In this document: positions 1-10,672 of the stretch, piece after piece | Numbering within the stretch: position 1 is the stretch's first letter | Layout of the letters: each line of letters starts with the position of its first letter | Source of the DNA: Heracleum sosnowskyi | Lineage: Eukaryota > Streptophyta > Magnoliopsida > Apiales > Apiaceae | DNA length: 64,000 nucleotides | Direction of reading: 5' to 3' | Assembly: GCA_030848705.1 (NCBI GenBank) | Contig: CM061240.1 | Span: 123,554,998 to 123,618,997, forward strand | Notes under the pieces: model-generated | Database searches by the model: none | What the model saw: the letters and a program-made list of their open reading frames with translations, nothing else | What the model was told of the DNA's origin: nothing | Program-made: the position numbers and the translations under genes

Positions 1-2
1 TT

Positions 3-1290
3 CTTTCTGAAGAAGAAACAAAGAAAGGTAAAGAAGCTCTGATGGATCCAGATTGGGTGATTGCAAAGCAAAATGAACTCAATCAATCTGAAAGGCAGAA
101 AGTTTGGAAGCTGGTACCCAGGCCTAAGGGAAAATCTGTTATTGGAACAAGATGGGTATCCAGAATACTGGATGAAATTGGCATTGTTATGAGGGACAAG
201 GCCAAACTGGATGCTAGGTTACTATTAGGAAGCAGTATCTAACAAGAAGCACCAGTGACGAGACTTGAGGATATCAGGATATATCTGTATGGTGAATGTG
301 ATCAAGTGCTCTCCTGATTGGTGAGATAGTAGAAGAAGTCAATGTACAACAGATCCTGGAATTTGCTGTTGCAGATCAATTGGACGTTGTATAACTTCTC
401 TTCACAAGATCACTACAGATTGGTATGAACCGGTATCAATACTCAAGCAATCGTCAAAGACATGGTATGACACTCTAACTGAACTTTTACAGAATATGAA
501 TTTATTAGAGTTGTCATAAGGCACAAACATAATGTCATATATGTGCAGTGATATCATGATTATATTATATGTTGGTCTACTAACGAAAACTTGTGCAAGA
601 AATTTGCCAAGTCATTGCAGAGAATGTACAAGATGAGTATGTTGGGAAAGTTGCAATTCTTTTTGGATTTACTTTGAGCAAGCCAGAAGATTAATTCTTT
701 TAGGAGCACAAGTAAGCCAAAAGAGTGATGGCAATAAAAGTAAGTCAAGAATCTTTTGAATGTGCACAATTGAGAAGATTCTAGACATGCCAAGACTCCC
801 TACCAACAGCAGCCACTAAAGCTTGATCAGGACAAATCAGGTAAAAGACAGAAATGACAAGCTAGAGAGGTATGCGTCTCATTAAGTTATTAGCTGCAAA
901 TTGACAACACATATTTTATTCTCAAGTTGCCAATGTGCAAGGTTCCAAGTGGATTTCAAAAATCTAGTCTTATAGTTATCAACATGATTTTGAGATATCT
1001 TAAGGGAATACCAAATCTCAGTATATGGTACCCTAAAGATACTTGTTAACATGTTTAGCTATTTAGATATAAAATACGCAGGTTGTAAGAAAGACAGGAG
1101 AAGCATCTCTGAATGACAGGAGGAGCATCTCTAGAAGCTGTCAACTTCGTGGAGGAAGATTGATTTCTTGTTATTATTTCAGGAAATAACTTTATCTCCA
1201 ACAACTCTGTGGAACAATCCACGACAATGCACCTTGACAACAGGTATCATTTCTTTCGAGAGCATGTCTTCAATTAATAGAGTAACTTGC
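3..1290 (+). pseudogene. Element A pol remnant (start of RT to RNase H)
   Basis: Bases 3-240 read in one frame as the start of a copia reverse transcriptase, with DPDW, VWKLVPRPKGKSVIGTRWV and KAKLDAR, which match the same segment in elements C, D and E here. Beyond 240 the frame collapses, but fragments can still be placed: around 560-660 an LCKKFAK and MSM segment downstream of the RT active site, around 780-870 the PTATKLD/YRGM region, around 1070-1110 the AGCKKDRRS segment of RNase H, and around 1225-1260 a DNRYHFFREHV segment. There are multiple stops and indels and no catalytic YVDD, so it cannot function. Confidence 0.8.
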
Positions 1291-2568
1291 AGACACGCAC
1301 CTGATTTGAAAATCTCATCTGCAAGAAACTCTTAAATAAGTTCACAAGTATAAAATTGTTCATATTTTAAGGACTTGTGAATTTATTTAACATCCAGTCC
1401 TCATCTTAATAATTTAGTGCTAATATCTAACTCATAGATATTTAGTACTAATTTATTATTATTTATTTAATGAAATTTGAATTATGGAAATTGAAGCAGT
1501 TCAATATCTTATTTGCTCCATAATTTAAAATACATAAAATAAATATGCAGCATAATTTATTGGATTTTAATTGGTTAATATCATTCAATGATATTTAGTC
1601 GATTTTATTCTGAGAAAATTCTGAATTTTCTGTTGACAATTGATTTTGGTAAATTTGAAAAGATTTATTAGAATTAAAACTTGATAGGAAATAAAAAAGT
1701 CTAAATTTTAAAACAAGAACATGTTTTAAAATGAAGACAGAAGCAAAAAATATCGAATTTAGGAAATTCGATAGTTTTTCAAGTACATAGATAAATCTAT
1801 CGAAACAAATTTTCGATAGTTTTTGAAAAGGAAAAAGAAAAACTATTGAAAACATTTCTCGATACTTTTTGAGGAAAATTTGAAAAAGCATCGAATTGAA
1901 TTTCATTATTCTTTATCTAAATTCTCGATGGTTTTTGAATTAAAATGAAAATCTATCTGAGAGAATTAATTTTTCCTTTATTTTAATTCTCGATAGTTTT
2001 TCCACAAAGGATCCCTCGATAGTTTTTCAAGCTTTAAAAGGTAACAAGTTCGATAGTTTTTCAGAAAAACTTTTTAAATTCTGATTTTCAAACTCTTCGT
2101 TATTTTTCAAAATTTATCGAAGTAAAGTTGACAGTTTTACCCCCAACTGAAAACCATCGAACATACTATTAAAAAACATCGAACACTGTAAAGACAATAT
2201 TACCCCTGTCAATTCAATAAGTATTTAACAACCCCTTATGTTTTTTTTTCAGATCTAAGGGCTTTTGTTTATACTTACTAGAATACATATAACCAAGAAC
2301 ATCACTGCCTCAAGAACTTGTTTCTAAGAAAACTATTTTCACTATTTTTCTTTAGAAGTTAATTGTTTTCAATTGATTTCTTCAGATAATTCTGATTATT
2401 TGTGTTACCAAAAGTAGGGTTCTTGATAATAGTGATTCGAAGTTGTGTTTATTAAGAAAAAGGGGTAATTTTGTTTTAAGGGTAGTTTGTGTCAAGTTTG
2501 ATTAATTAGTAATAATTAATTAAACTAAATTGGTTTTAGTTTTGGTTTAAAAGTAACCAATACTAATC
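1291..2568 (+). repeat. Element A pol-to-env-like spacer with TTCGATAGTTTTT word array
   Basis: This is a non-coding, AT-rich spacer between the pol remnant and the env-like ORF. Between about 1763 and 2180 it holds roughly a dozen copies of TTCGATAGTTTTT or its complement AAAACTATCGAA and close variants, for example near 1765, 1812, 1858, 1923, 1983, 2013 and 2050. AAAACCATCGAA-type complements occur near 2150 and 2175. The same word forms hairpins in this element's LTR. A possible promoter or leader for the env-like ORF could lie in 2200-2560, but I see no decisive signal. Confidence 0.7.
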
Positions 2569-5209
2569 ATGTCTCGTTTCAAAACTTGCAAGCCATTACG
2601 AATTTACAGTTTTGTGCATGGGCAGAGTTTCTGAACACACGTTCGTTAGTGGCATACGCTTTGAGTACTCCCGTAGCCCTTTTTGCATCGATCAATTGAC
2701 TGCGTGGTACACAACCGCCACGGATACAAGTGAGAATAATGTAAGATCCTTCAGTTTTGTTGTGCCAGGGGGCAAAACAATAAGGGTGACGAAACATGAC
2801 TTTAACAGAATACTACATTTTCCTACAGAAAACCATGTTCCGGATCCCACAACTGAGGAGATACATGCTTTCTTCACTCTCATAAGAAGTCAACAACCTA
2901 ACTTCTTTGTGGGAGAGTTCCTTAAGCATTACCTGACATGGGACCACTGGATGAAAGAACATGCATAGATGATGTGCTTTGTTTCTATCCTAGGTTCCTA
3001 CAGCTAATTCTCAATGATATCTTAACAGATGATGAGCGTGAGACATTCGCCAAAGAGGAGACCATGGAGTGCATGAAGATGAAGAGCAATGCAATAACCG
3101 CTCTGATAAGAAAGAATCATCTTCCAGGGGTACCCACTGTTCTCACTGAATATCTAAGAACGGTGCCCCTACCACTTCTACCCCCAGGGGAACAGGTAAA
3201 TGAAGGTAACATTCCTCAACCTGAACTGGCTCCTGAACCACAACAATGGATGTTGATCCAGAGCCCTCAGTGGCCATCCAGACCATGAGATTGCAACCCA
3301 CAATCTCTAACCACGGTCGAAGAGCCTTTGGAAGTGCCAAATGAAAACATAAACGAGCCTCCTTACCCTCCTATACCCAATATTCAGACATCCATGAGTG
3401 TAGAGGGAGATAGTGCCATAGCAGCACCACATAAGGAGATACACCCTTCAACAACAGCTCTGCCTTCCTCTAAAAGGAGAAGAATAGAAACCGAGGCAAC
3501 TGTTGATACTTTATTTCAAACTTCCAAAGCGCCCTTTACTGATTTTTGTGATGCTGATTGGGCTACGCTAACGAAAGCAATATCTGAACCAATAGCTCAA
3601 TCAAGTAAGGAAGAATTGACGGAAGCAACTGGTGTTCCGACCATATTACGGTCAGGTTCACTGGTTGAAGGTTCTAAGAACCAAGGGTCTTCACAGACGT
3701 CGAGAGAAGGCTTTGACCTAAATGCACAATCTAAAAGGTCATTGTCTACCTCCCCAGATGGAACATATCTGGATCCTGCGGGTAAAGGGTCTGACGTAGG
3801 TGCAGATCGGCAACTCGTTGACAGTGAATCAATTACTATTGAGGAGTCAACTGAGGTGAAGTCTTTACAGACTCACGGGGAAGATTCGGGATCTCTGCTG
3901 TTAAAAGAGCCTGTTTCTAACCCCCTAAAGATTCAAACTCTAGATCCTTCAAAGGATATATCATCTAAGGATGATCAGCAACTTGGTTTATCCAAGGACG
4001 GGGACTTGCGAAGCCCCATTGCACCACCGGTGACCTCCTTAAGGACGGCTACGGTGTTTTCTTCTGCAGGTACAACTAGCACAAAGAGTTTGAGTGAAAC
4101 AAAAACACTTACACCTGGCCTGAGTGGGAAAGGAAAAATGAGTTAAACACCGACAGAAACGTTGAGTGTACACCCAGAGCCAAACGTGAGGAGTGACACC
4201 CTAACCCTTCCAAATATTGAAGATTTGCTATTACCTGGAGGTACATGTTCAATCCACCCTCAAGAAGATTATGGAATATGTTGAGGAACCAACAACCCGG
4301 ACCTTCACAGCAACAACCTGATCCTTCTACTACCTTTTACAATGAGGATAACTTCATCGAGGATTCCTCAACTAAGGGGGAGAAAGTTGGAGAAGGGGAA
4401 ACAAATGAAGTGACTAATGAAGGTTGGAAAACAACTGGATGGGGAGTTTGGGAAACCAATGAAGCTGTTCCAGTTAGATAGTACTGGATTGAAGACATTG
4501 TGCAAGAAGAAAAAAGTGAGGAGGAATTTGAGATCATGCAAGAGCAACCACTACAGGAGGAGCATGAGCCATATTATCCAGAGCCAATAGAACATCCTAT
4601 CTTGGATGATGATATGGAAGAAGAAGCAAATTCTCTATCACGAAGAGAGAAAGACACCACTGAAGGTGATTCTCATCAAGATCCAAAGAACTACAAAGCT
4701 AAATGAACTGCTCTGTGAGCATGTTAAGGAAATCTTGATGAAGGTCAGTCCAGAGATTACTGAAAACCCTCCTATGGTTAGATTCATGACGAATGACTTG
4801 TTCAGAATCTGCTACATGACGGAGGACAAACTGAGAGATTACCCAAACGAATATCTAATATCAGTTGAGAAGTATCTTAGATCCACTGGATTCACATCAA
4901 CGGAGAAGGACAAAAGCAGCCGACACTCTAAGAAAATATCTTATGGAGAATGTTCCCTACTATAGGAAGAGAGTGGAGAAAGGATTGGAAGTGCTTCCCA
5001 GACTACCAAACATGCCAAAGCTAAACAAGAAAGATGTTAACATTGCATGGCTGTGGGCTGGAGTGGGTCAAGAGGTTGGATATATTGGAAGACACATCCT
5101 AGGAGCAATCCTTAAACCTGGAGAACCACTGCACTATCTATCTGTGATTGATTATCAAGCTGCTAACTCCGATCCAATGAGTGAAGAAGGTGAGATTGGA
5201 ATGGACTGA
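2569..5209 (+). pseudogene. Element A env-like (post-pol) ORF, broken
   Basis: The likely start is the ATG at 2569 (MSRFKTCK), placed after the spacer as in the other elements here. The frame is lost at about 2610 and changes again around 2950, 4150, 4490, 4700 and 4920. Recognisable parts are an N-terminal globular domain (about 2612-3290) with the pattern FSFVVPGGKTIRV followed by ILHFP, a Ser/Thr/Pro/Glu-rich middle (3328-4700), and a basic C-terminal part (4700-5209) with RKYLMENVPYYRKRVEKGL. The N-terminal pattern aligns with the env-like ORFs of C/E, D and F. I see no signal peptide or convincing membrane helix. Function is unknown; 'env-like' is only the customary name for this position. 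Confidence 0.65.
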
Positions 5210-5431
5210 AGATTGAAGCAAAGAACAAAAGAACTATCAGCTCAATCAAGAGGAGCAACTTCAAAGTGAAAAGTTTTATTGTTCTTTGATTTATGAAATC
5301 TGGAAATGTATATATATCTGATCTGGAATGCAGTTAATATTATTACGTTGTCTTACTTTAAGTAGTTTCATGTTTCCTTAGTTAGTTGAGTTATCCTCGA
5401 AGTATTTGCTTGTCGAACTCTATCCAATCAA

Positions 5432-5443
5432 ATAGGGGGAGAT
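5432..5443 (+). promoter_or_regulatory. Element A polypurine tract
   Basis: ATAGGGGGAGAT lies immediately before the LTR start TGTAAAG. This is the plus-strand primer position and matches the GGGGGAGAT tracts of the other elements here. Confidence 0.8.
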
Positions 5444-6608
5444 TGTAAAGCATAATGTAACATAAGATGTAAAAGAGATAACTACAACTCAACAAAGGAC
5501 AAGACAGACAATAATATTAACAGAAGCACAGGAATCCAGAATCAAAGAAGAAAAGGTAAACTCAAAAAATCAAAATACGTTATGTATTCTTGAAGTCCGT
5601 AAACAGGTCACGGAAAGAAGTTCATGAAAATGTTCAAGCCTCAGTGACAGCAAAAGAAACAAGACTTTCAAGACGACAAAAGTATGTGAATGATTTAGGG
5701 TTCAGTACCACGGGATTCCAGTGATGAAGCAACCAGAACGACAAGGGACTTATCAGCAGCATTGAATTGAAGACATAAAAGAAGAATTGATCAAGTGTTA
5801 TTCATCTGTGAACCAGACCAGTTGCACTAGGTGACGGCATTAAAAAGATCAAGGTGTTTTATCGTCTCAGAAGAAATTGATACAGTCTAAAACTGAAACA
5901 CCCTGGAGCTGAATGGATTTTCTAAAAGGTCAAGGACAAGGAAAAGAGTTCGATGGTTTTATTGTTTATAAAAACCATCGAAGGTGACATAAAGAAAACA
6001 AAAAGAAAAGGATTCGATAGTTTTCCAAATTAGAAAACCATCGAATGAAAAGCATAAAGTAAATGAATACTTTAATAAAGTAAGTATTACATTCGATAGT
6101 TTTTATTTAAAAACTATCGAATTGAATAATTACTTTATTCATTCGATACTTTTCAAATTAGAAAGCAGGTGAAAAGTTTGTTTGTCTGACAGGTTGATGA
6201 GAATTGGACGGCCAAGATTGTTTTAACAATTAAGGTTCGATAGTTTTCTAAAAACTAAGACTACAATTACAACAGAGGAAGTGTGTCTTCTTAAGTTGAG
6301 GTTAGTTCATAGTAGCAACTACTGAGAGAGAAGTTTGAGCCGGAGAAGATCATAGAAATTTATAGTGCTCAGAATTCTTTCATTGTATTGATTGTGAATA
6401 ACCTAGAACTCATTGAAGCTAATCTACGGATTAGAAATTGTAGCACCCCTCGAGGTTTATATTTATAAAACGATATATTCCCCGACTCTTGGTTTGGTTT
6501 GGTGTGTTTGATTTCGTTATAGAACTGAATGAATTATCCGCGAACGAAATTGAATTATTTGTGAGTATCGTATTCAACCCCCCTTCTACGATACTTCGGG
6601 ACCTAACA
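5444..6608 (+). repeat. Element A 3' LTR (1165 bp)
   Basis: It starts TGTAAAGCAT after the polypurine tract and ends CCTAACA. Near its end is the C-run box TTCAACCCCCCTTC at 6573-6586, which the LTRs of C, D and E share. The LTR end is followed by TGGCTACACC rather than a primer binding site, so this is the 3' copy. The partner LTR is outside the window. Confidence 0.8.
5949..6250 (+). repeat. Hairpin cluster of the family word in LTR A
   Basis: Three inverted pairs of the word follow each other. TTCGATGGTTTT at 5949-5960 pairs with AAAACCATCGAA at 5971-5982 (12 bp, loop 10). TTCGATAGTTTT near 6012 pairs with AAAACCATCGAA near 6043 through one G-T wobble. ATTCGATAGTTTTT at 6091-6104 pairs with 6109-6122 (14 bp, loop 4). 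Single copies follow near 6141 and 6237. Confidence 0.8.
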
Positions 6609-6618
6609 TGGCTACACC

Positions 6619-7440
6619 ATGTTGGATGCTTTGAACGACAACAGCTATACCTGGATGATAAGAGTACGAGTGTGTAGAATGTGGGAATCTGTCAATCCAA
6701 ATACTGAAGAACTGATCAGTCTTGACATGATTTTGATCGATGAAAAGGTTAATAAATCAATATACTTATAACTTATTAATTCGTCAAATTGTATGATGTT
6801 ATTAACTTTTCTAAGATATGTTGTATGACAGGAAAATTTGATCCATGCTACGATCCCGAAGATTCTGGTCTCTCGGTTCAAAAATCTTTTAGAGGAAGGC
6901 TCCGTATACAACATCAAAAATCTGAAAGTTGTTTCAAGTACAGGGAAATATAGACCACTATCACATGGGTCTAAATTGATATTCATACGCATAACGTTGC
7001 CTAAGAGATTGTAAGAAGGCATCGTCAACATGTCACTGCATGGATTTCAGTTATTATGTCTGGATATGATTGATGCACGTATTAATGACACCAACATACT
7101 CTCAGGTTTTTGATGCAGTAATATATAAGTAATATTATTATATAAGTTATAATTCAAACTATCATGTTCTAATATTATTTTTTCTATGTTACTGTGGTGA
7201 CATTGAAGTTGTCAAAGGCGGTTGGAAAAAAAGAGATCTCAAAATTGTCACAAATTAGTAAGTTATGCATTATATTAATTTTAATATAACTGTTAATTGT
7301 TTTTTATTGTTCTTGTAATTTTATATTACTTCTTTGGTTACCCCAATTTATTTGTTTTACTTATTTAATTTGTTTTATTTTTTTAAAAAACAGCTCCATC
7401 ACCAGTACCATAACTTTGGGAAAAGTTGACCGAGATGGTT
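6619..7440 (+). pseudogene. Replication protein A-like OB-fold gene fragment (decayed)
   Basis: An ATG at 6619 opens 43 codons (MLDALNDNSYTWMIRVRV, then RMWES) ending at a GT at 6748. An AG at 6830-6831 restores the same frame from 6832 (HATIPKILVSRFKNLLEEG, then YRPLSHGSKLIFIR). This is the N-terminal OB fold of plant RPA1-like proteins, in which such introns are usual. An in-frame TAA at 7012 breaks it. Further on, GFQLLCLDMIDARIND (about 7040-7100), a GGWKKRDLKIV segment (about 7210-7250) and LWEKLTEMVD (about 7413-7442) fit the later RPA pattern. RPA-like ORFs are common in plant Helitrons, and a candidate Helitron end lies at 7909-7931. It is a fragment, not a working single-strand-binding protein. 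Confidence 0.6.
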
Positions 7441-7573
7441 GATACAAATTTATACAAGGAGGATGGTGGACCTATATAATATTTGTCACATGTACTCAGA
7501 AATATAAATCAATATAAATTTAGTATTTTATAAATTTAGTAATTTAGTATTTTTTTATCAATATAAATTTTCT

Positions 7574-7600
7574 TATATATATATATATATATATATATAT
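7574..7600. repeat. (TA)n microsatellite
   Basis: An uninterrupted run of about 13 TA units within AT-rich DNA. Confidence 0.9.
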
Positions 7601-7696
7601 CAATGGTATCTGTCCAAGAAAATAAAAAATCAAACTATATAAACAAAAGAAATATGTAAATACTTTATAATATTACCTACCCAAATACAAAGCTTA

Positions 7697-7908
7697 TAGA
7701 ATATATTTTATTTGATAATTTAAATAATTTTGTAGATATTTATTTCACAATTTTTATTCAAATATTCTTTTTTTTAACAAATATATTCTAATGCCGCTGA
7801 TTTTATAGAATATATTTTATTTGATAATTTAAATAATTTTATAGATATTAATTTCACAATTTTTATTCTAATATTCTTTTTCTAAATAAATATATTATAA
7901 TGCCGCTG
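7697..7908. repeat. Tandem duplication of a ~107-bp AT-rich segment
   Basis: The segment beginning AGAATATATTTTATTTGA occurs twice head to tail. Both copies run to AATGCCGCTG, and only the second continues into the candidate Helitron terminus. Confidence 0.8.
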
Positions 7909-7931
7909 CGAAACGTGGCTTAGTAACCTAG
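7909..7931 (+). mobile_element. Candidate Helitron 3' terminus
   Basis: GCCGC and GTGGC can form a short stem (one G-T pair). After a short spacer comes CTAG at 7928-7931, followed by T. A subterminal hairpin followed by CTRR and a T target base is the known Helitron 3' signature. The RPA-like fragment upstream is typical cargo. The 5' end was not found, so only the terminus is called. Confidence 0.4.
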
Positions 7932-9164
7932 TACTTATATAAAGAAGAAGACGGAGACAGTGATGTGGCACCTCTCAAATCGTTTCGATCTATTTTTCTA
8001 ATTTTCTCAAATTTTTGAATAATTAATTAATGTTAAAGATTCGAAAATATCTCAATTGACTTTAAAATCTTTACTAATTGAGGAAACTAAATATACAATT
8101 ATAATATTATAATATTCTTGCATTCGAGATCTTTATTAATCGAGGAAACTAAATATACAATTATAATATTCTTGCCTTTAAAATCTTTATTAATGGATTA
8201 AACTAAATTTACAATTTTAATAGTCTCATAAATTACTTTATTAGAAAATATCTTAATTACCTTTTAAATCAATCAATATACTTATATAGAGGAGAAGACG
8301 GAGATGGTGAGGTGGCGTTATACAATTTTAATATTCTGTTAGGTAGTGTCAGATACCGCAAAACTTTTATCAAATTATTACCAAATGATATGGCACAACA
8401 GTTGACATGTTTTCATTCGTGGGTGCGTATGTATACAGGTCCCATATTATTATTAGAAAAGTTACCAATTTTACACCGACAAATAAACATTTGGTAAATT
8501 ATTTTGAAACTTTTTTGGGGTACCTAGCATTTTCCAATATTTAATAGAGATTTTATGATCCCAATCCATTTTATACTACCAAAACTTTCTTCTAAATCGA
8601 ATTATATTTTAAGAAATATTAATTGCCATGTAAAATTTTCCAGAGTTATATATAAACTAAAAAATAAAAGACATACCAAGCATCCTAAAATTTTATTTCA
8701 TTATCTAATCATTTTTTGTTTGCTTGTCCAGGTTCACAAAGTGTATTTCTTTCGAAATCTATCCTATTAATCACATTAACAAAGGTTAGTTTTCAATTTT
8801 TTGTGTTGCATGTATCCGATTTGTCTTCTCAGTATCATGAGTTTTTTAAATTTAATTGCACTAAAAACCTTCGATCAAAGTAAATATTTTCACCTCTAAC
8901 GTTGGGTTTAAAAAATTTTAGACTGCAAGTTTACGCCTACGTTTAGGTCTTTTATATTCTTCCAGTGATAGATCGATAGTATTTGAATGTATTTCTTGTT
9001 CACCCGTGCATATACAGAAGATATTAAATTTAATATTGTCATCTAAATGGATTAGATGAGTTTAAGATGTGGTTTATCTTGCTAATTTCGTTGATTTTAT
9101 ACCTATAAATTTTTATATCTAATTTTTCATTACGTTTTTCCAAAAAATTTATACCTACTGTATA
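7932..9164. other. AT-rich intergenic DNA with degenerate repeats
   Basis: No gene is seen. ACTTATATA followed by a GAAGACGGAGA segment and GTGG(C) occurs near 7933 and again near 8278. At about 8068-8222 a unit of roughly 70 bp, containing GAGGAAACTAAATATACAA, is present three times with decay. Short open frames here (about 8312-8497 and 8555-8770) have biased AT-rich composition and no recognisable domain. Confidence 0.6.
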
Positions 9165-9174
9165 TGAAAAAATT

Positions 9175-10094
9175 GAGTTGGTTTCAGTGGAGACTAACAT
9201 TATATGGAGACTATGGAGACCTCTACTATAACCATTAGATTAGGCGTGCGCTTAATATTAACTAGATTTACTATAATGCAATGCATCTTAAATAATTAAT
9301 ATAAAACAACAAAATCTATACAAAACTACAATATTCTTAAAGTTCTTTATTCATCATTTTGCAACAATTAATATTATATATAGTGCAAAATATTTATAGT
9401 GTACAAACATGCTTATAGTTGCAGTACACTAAAAAAATACATAATAAATATTAGGTGTTTGTATATATATTTTTTTTTTACATAATTCACGTCACATTCT
9501 TACATTTTTAATGTGTAGGACATAATGTCTTAAATATAAATTTAATTCATAAAAAGTGCAAAACATAATACATGTCGTGCACTACAAATTACAAAAAATT
9601 AACTAAAAAATTATTATTATTTTCCTATTACAAAAGAAATATTAAAATTATTTTTATATAATGCATAACATGCGTACTGCATAGAATGAAAAATGTGGAT
9701 GTAAAATTTATTTATAAAAAAGTGCATAACCTAGTATATAAAGTGCATTATATATTAGAAAAAATTAATTAAAAATTAATTTTTCTATTATACATAGAAT
9801 AATGAAAAATAGATAATATATCAATTTTTACATACTTCACCACCAAAGTTACATATTTTTTGTGAATTTAAATAATTAAAATGAATAACATTATTTAATG
9901 TTGTTGTTGAGAATGAAAATTACATTTTAAATTGTTAAGTGTTAATTGAAATTAAAATTTGTAACCGTTGCCTTAATACAAAAACCTGATCTTAAAATAC
10001 TAGGTATAGTAGTTAGATTTGAAATTGATCCAATGGTGTTAGATATAGGTCTCCAGGTCTTCATTTTATATTAGGTCTCCACTGAACTTTACTC
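9175..10094. mobile_element. Non-autonomous Mutator-like (MULE) element, 920 bp
   Basis: The ends are inverted repeats of about 65 bp: GAGTTGGTTTCAGTGGAGAC at the left and, on the other strand, GAGTAAAGTTCAGTGGAGAC at the right. The similarity continues through TGGAGACCT to CCATT. The element is flanked by the 10-bp direct repeat TGAAAAAATT (9165-9174 and 10095-10104). Long inverted repeats with 9-11-bp duplications point to Mutator-like elements. The interior is AT-rich and non-coding. Confidence 0.7.
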
Positions 10095-10104
10095 TGAAAA
10101 AATT

Positions 10105-10672
10105 AAGTCACAAAATCATATTTGAGAATATATTATTGTAAGTTGTTAATACTCTTTTTTGATTATCCAGCAGGTTTGTAGCATTCTGAGTGTTCTAACT
10201 TCAAAGTATCACTTTGAATTATAAAAATATATTTAAGCTTTTTCTAAATTTGCTTATTATAATTTTTTAATTTGTTTGTACAAACCATAATTTGTTTGTC
10301 TAAATCAAACGTATGGATCAATATATGTGGTGGATTTGACTAGAAAACCTCAGACTGGTGATTAAGCAGAAATAAGGATTTTGGTCATTGGAACTGCCTA
10401 TTACTTTTCGTTGAAAGGCCTCTTTGTAGTAGAGTAGAATAATATTCACTAGCCAAAGTACAAGAAAACAAGAAAAAAAAAAAGTTTATTACAGTTTAAG
10501 GTAAGCAGCTACTACCTTTTAAACCGGGGACTACTATGGTAAAAATATTGTTTTTTATTTTGTTTAAATTAAATCACCTTTTGTCGTATAAGTGGTTTTC
10601 GATAAGATTTGGTTGGATTGAGCTCTGTTCGATTTCAATGTTTTTAACCAGCAAAAGTTATAAAATCAATAC
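10105..10672. other. Intergenic DNA, nothing recognised
   Basis: AT-rich sequence between the MULE and the LTR of element F. I see no coding, RNA or repeat feature. The five bases AATAC at 10668-10672 would be the left target duplication of element F, but the other side lies outside the window. Confidence 0.5.

Larger units (their letters stand above)
1..6608 (+). mobile_element. Element A: 3' part of a Sirevirus-type Ty1/copia retrotransposon
   Basis: The window opens inside the reverse-transcriptase region of a copia element. In order it holds a decayed pol end, a non-coding spacer, a broken env-like ORF, a polypurine tract and one LTR ending at 6608. The 5' half lies upstream of the window. 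Its family word TTCGATAGTTTT differs from those of the other elements here, so it is a separate family. The many frameshifts in its coding parts make it look older than C, D and E. Confidence 0.8.

Noticed and set aside
6619..7440. Intact replication protein A gene
   Set aside because: An in-frame stop at 7012, later segments in changing frames, and most of the protein missing.
8312..8770. Two short open frames as possible small genes
   Set aside because: AT-rich composition, no domain, no start context, and located in degenerate repeats.
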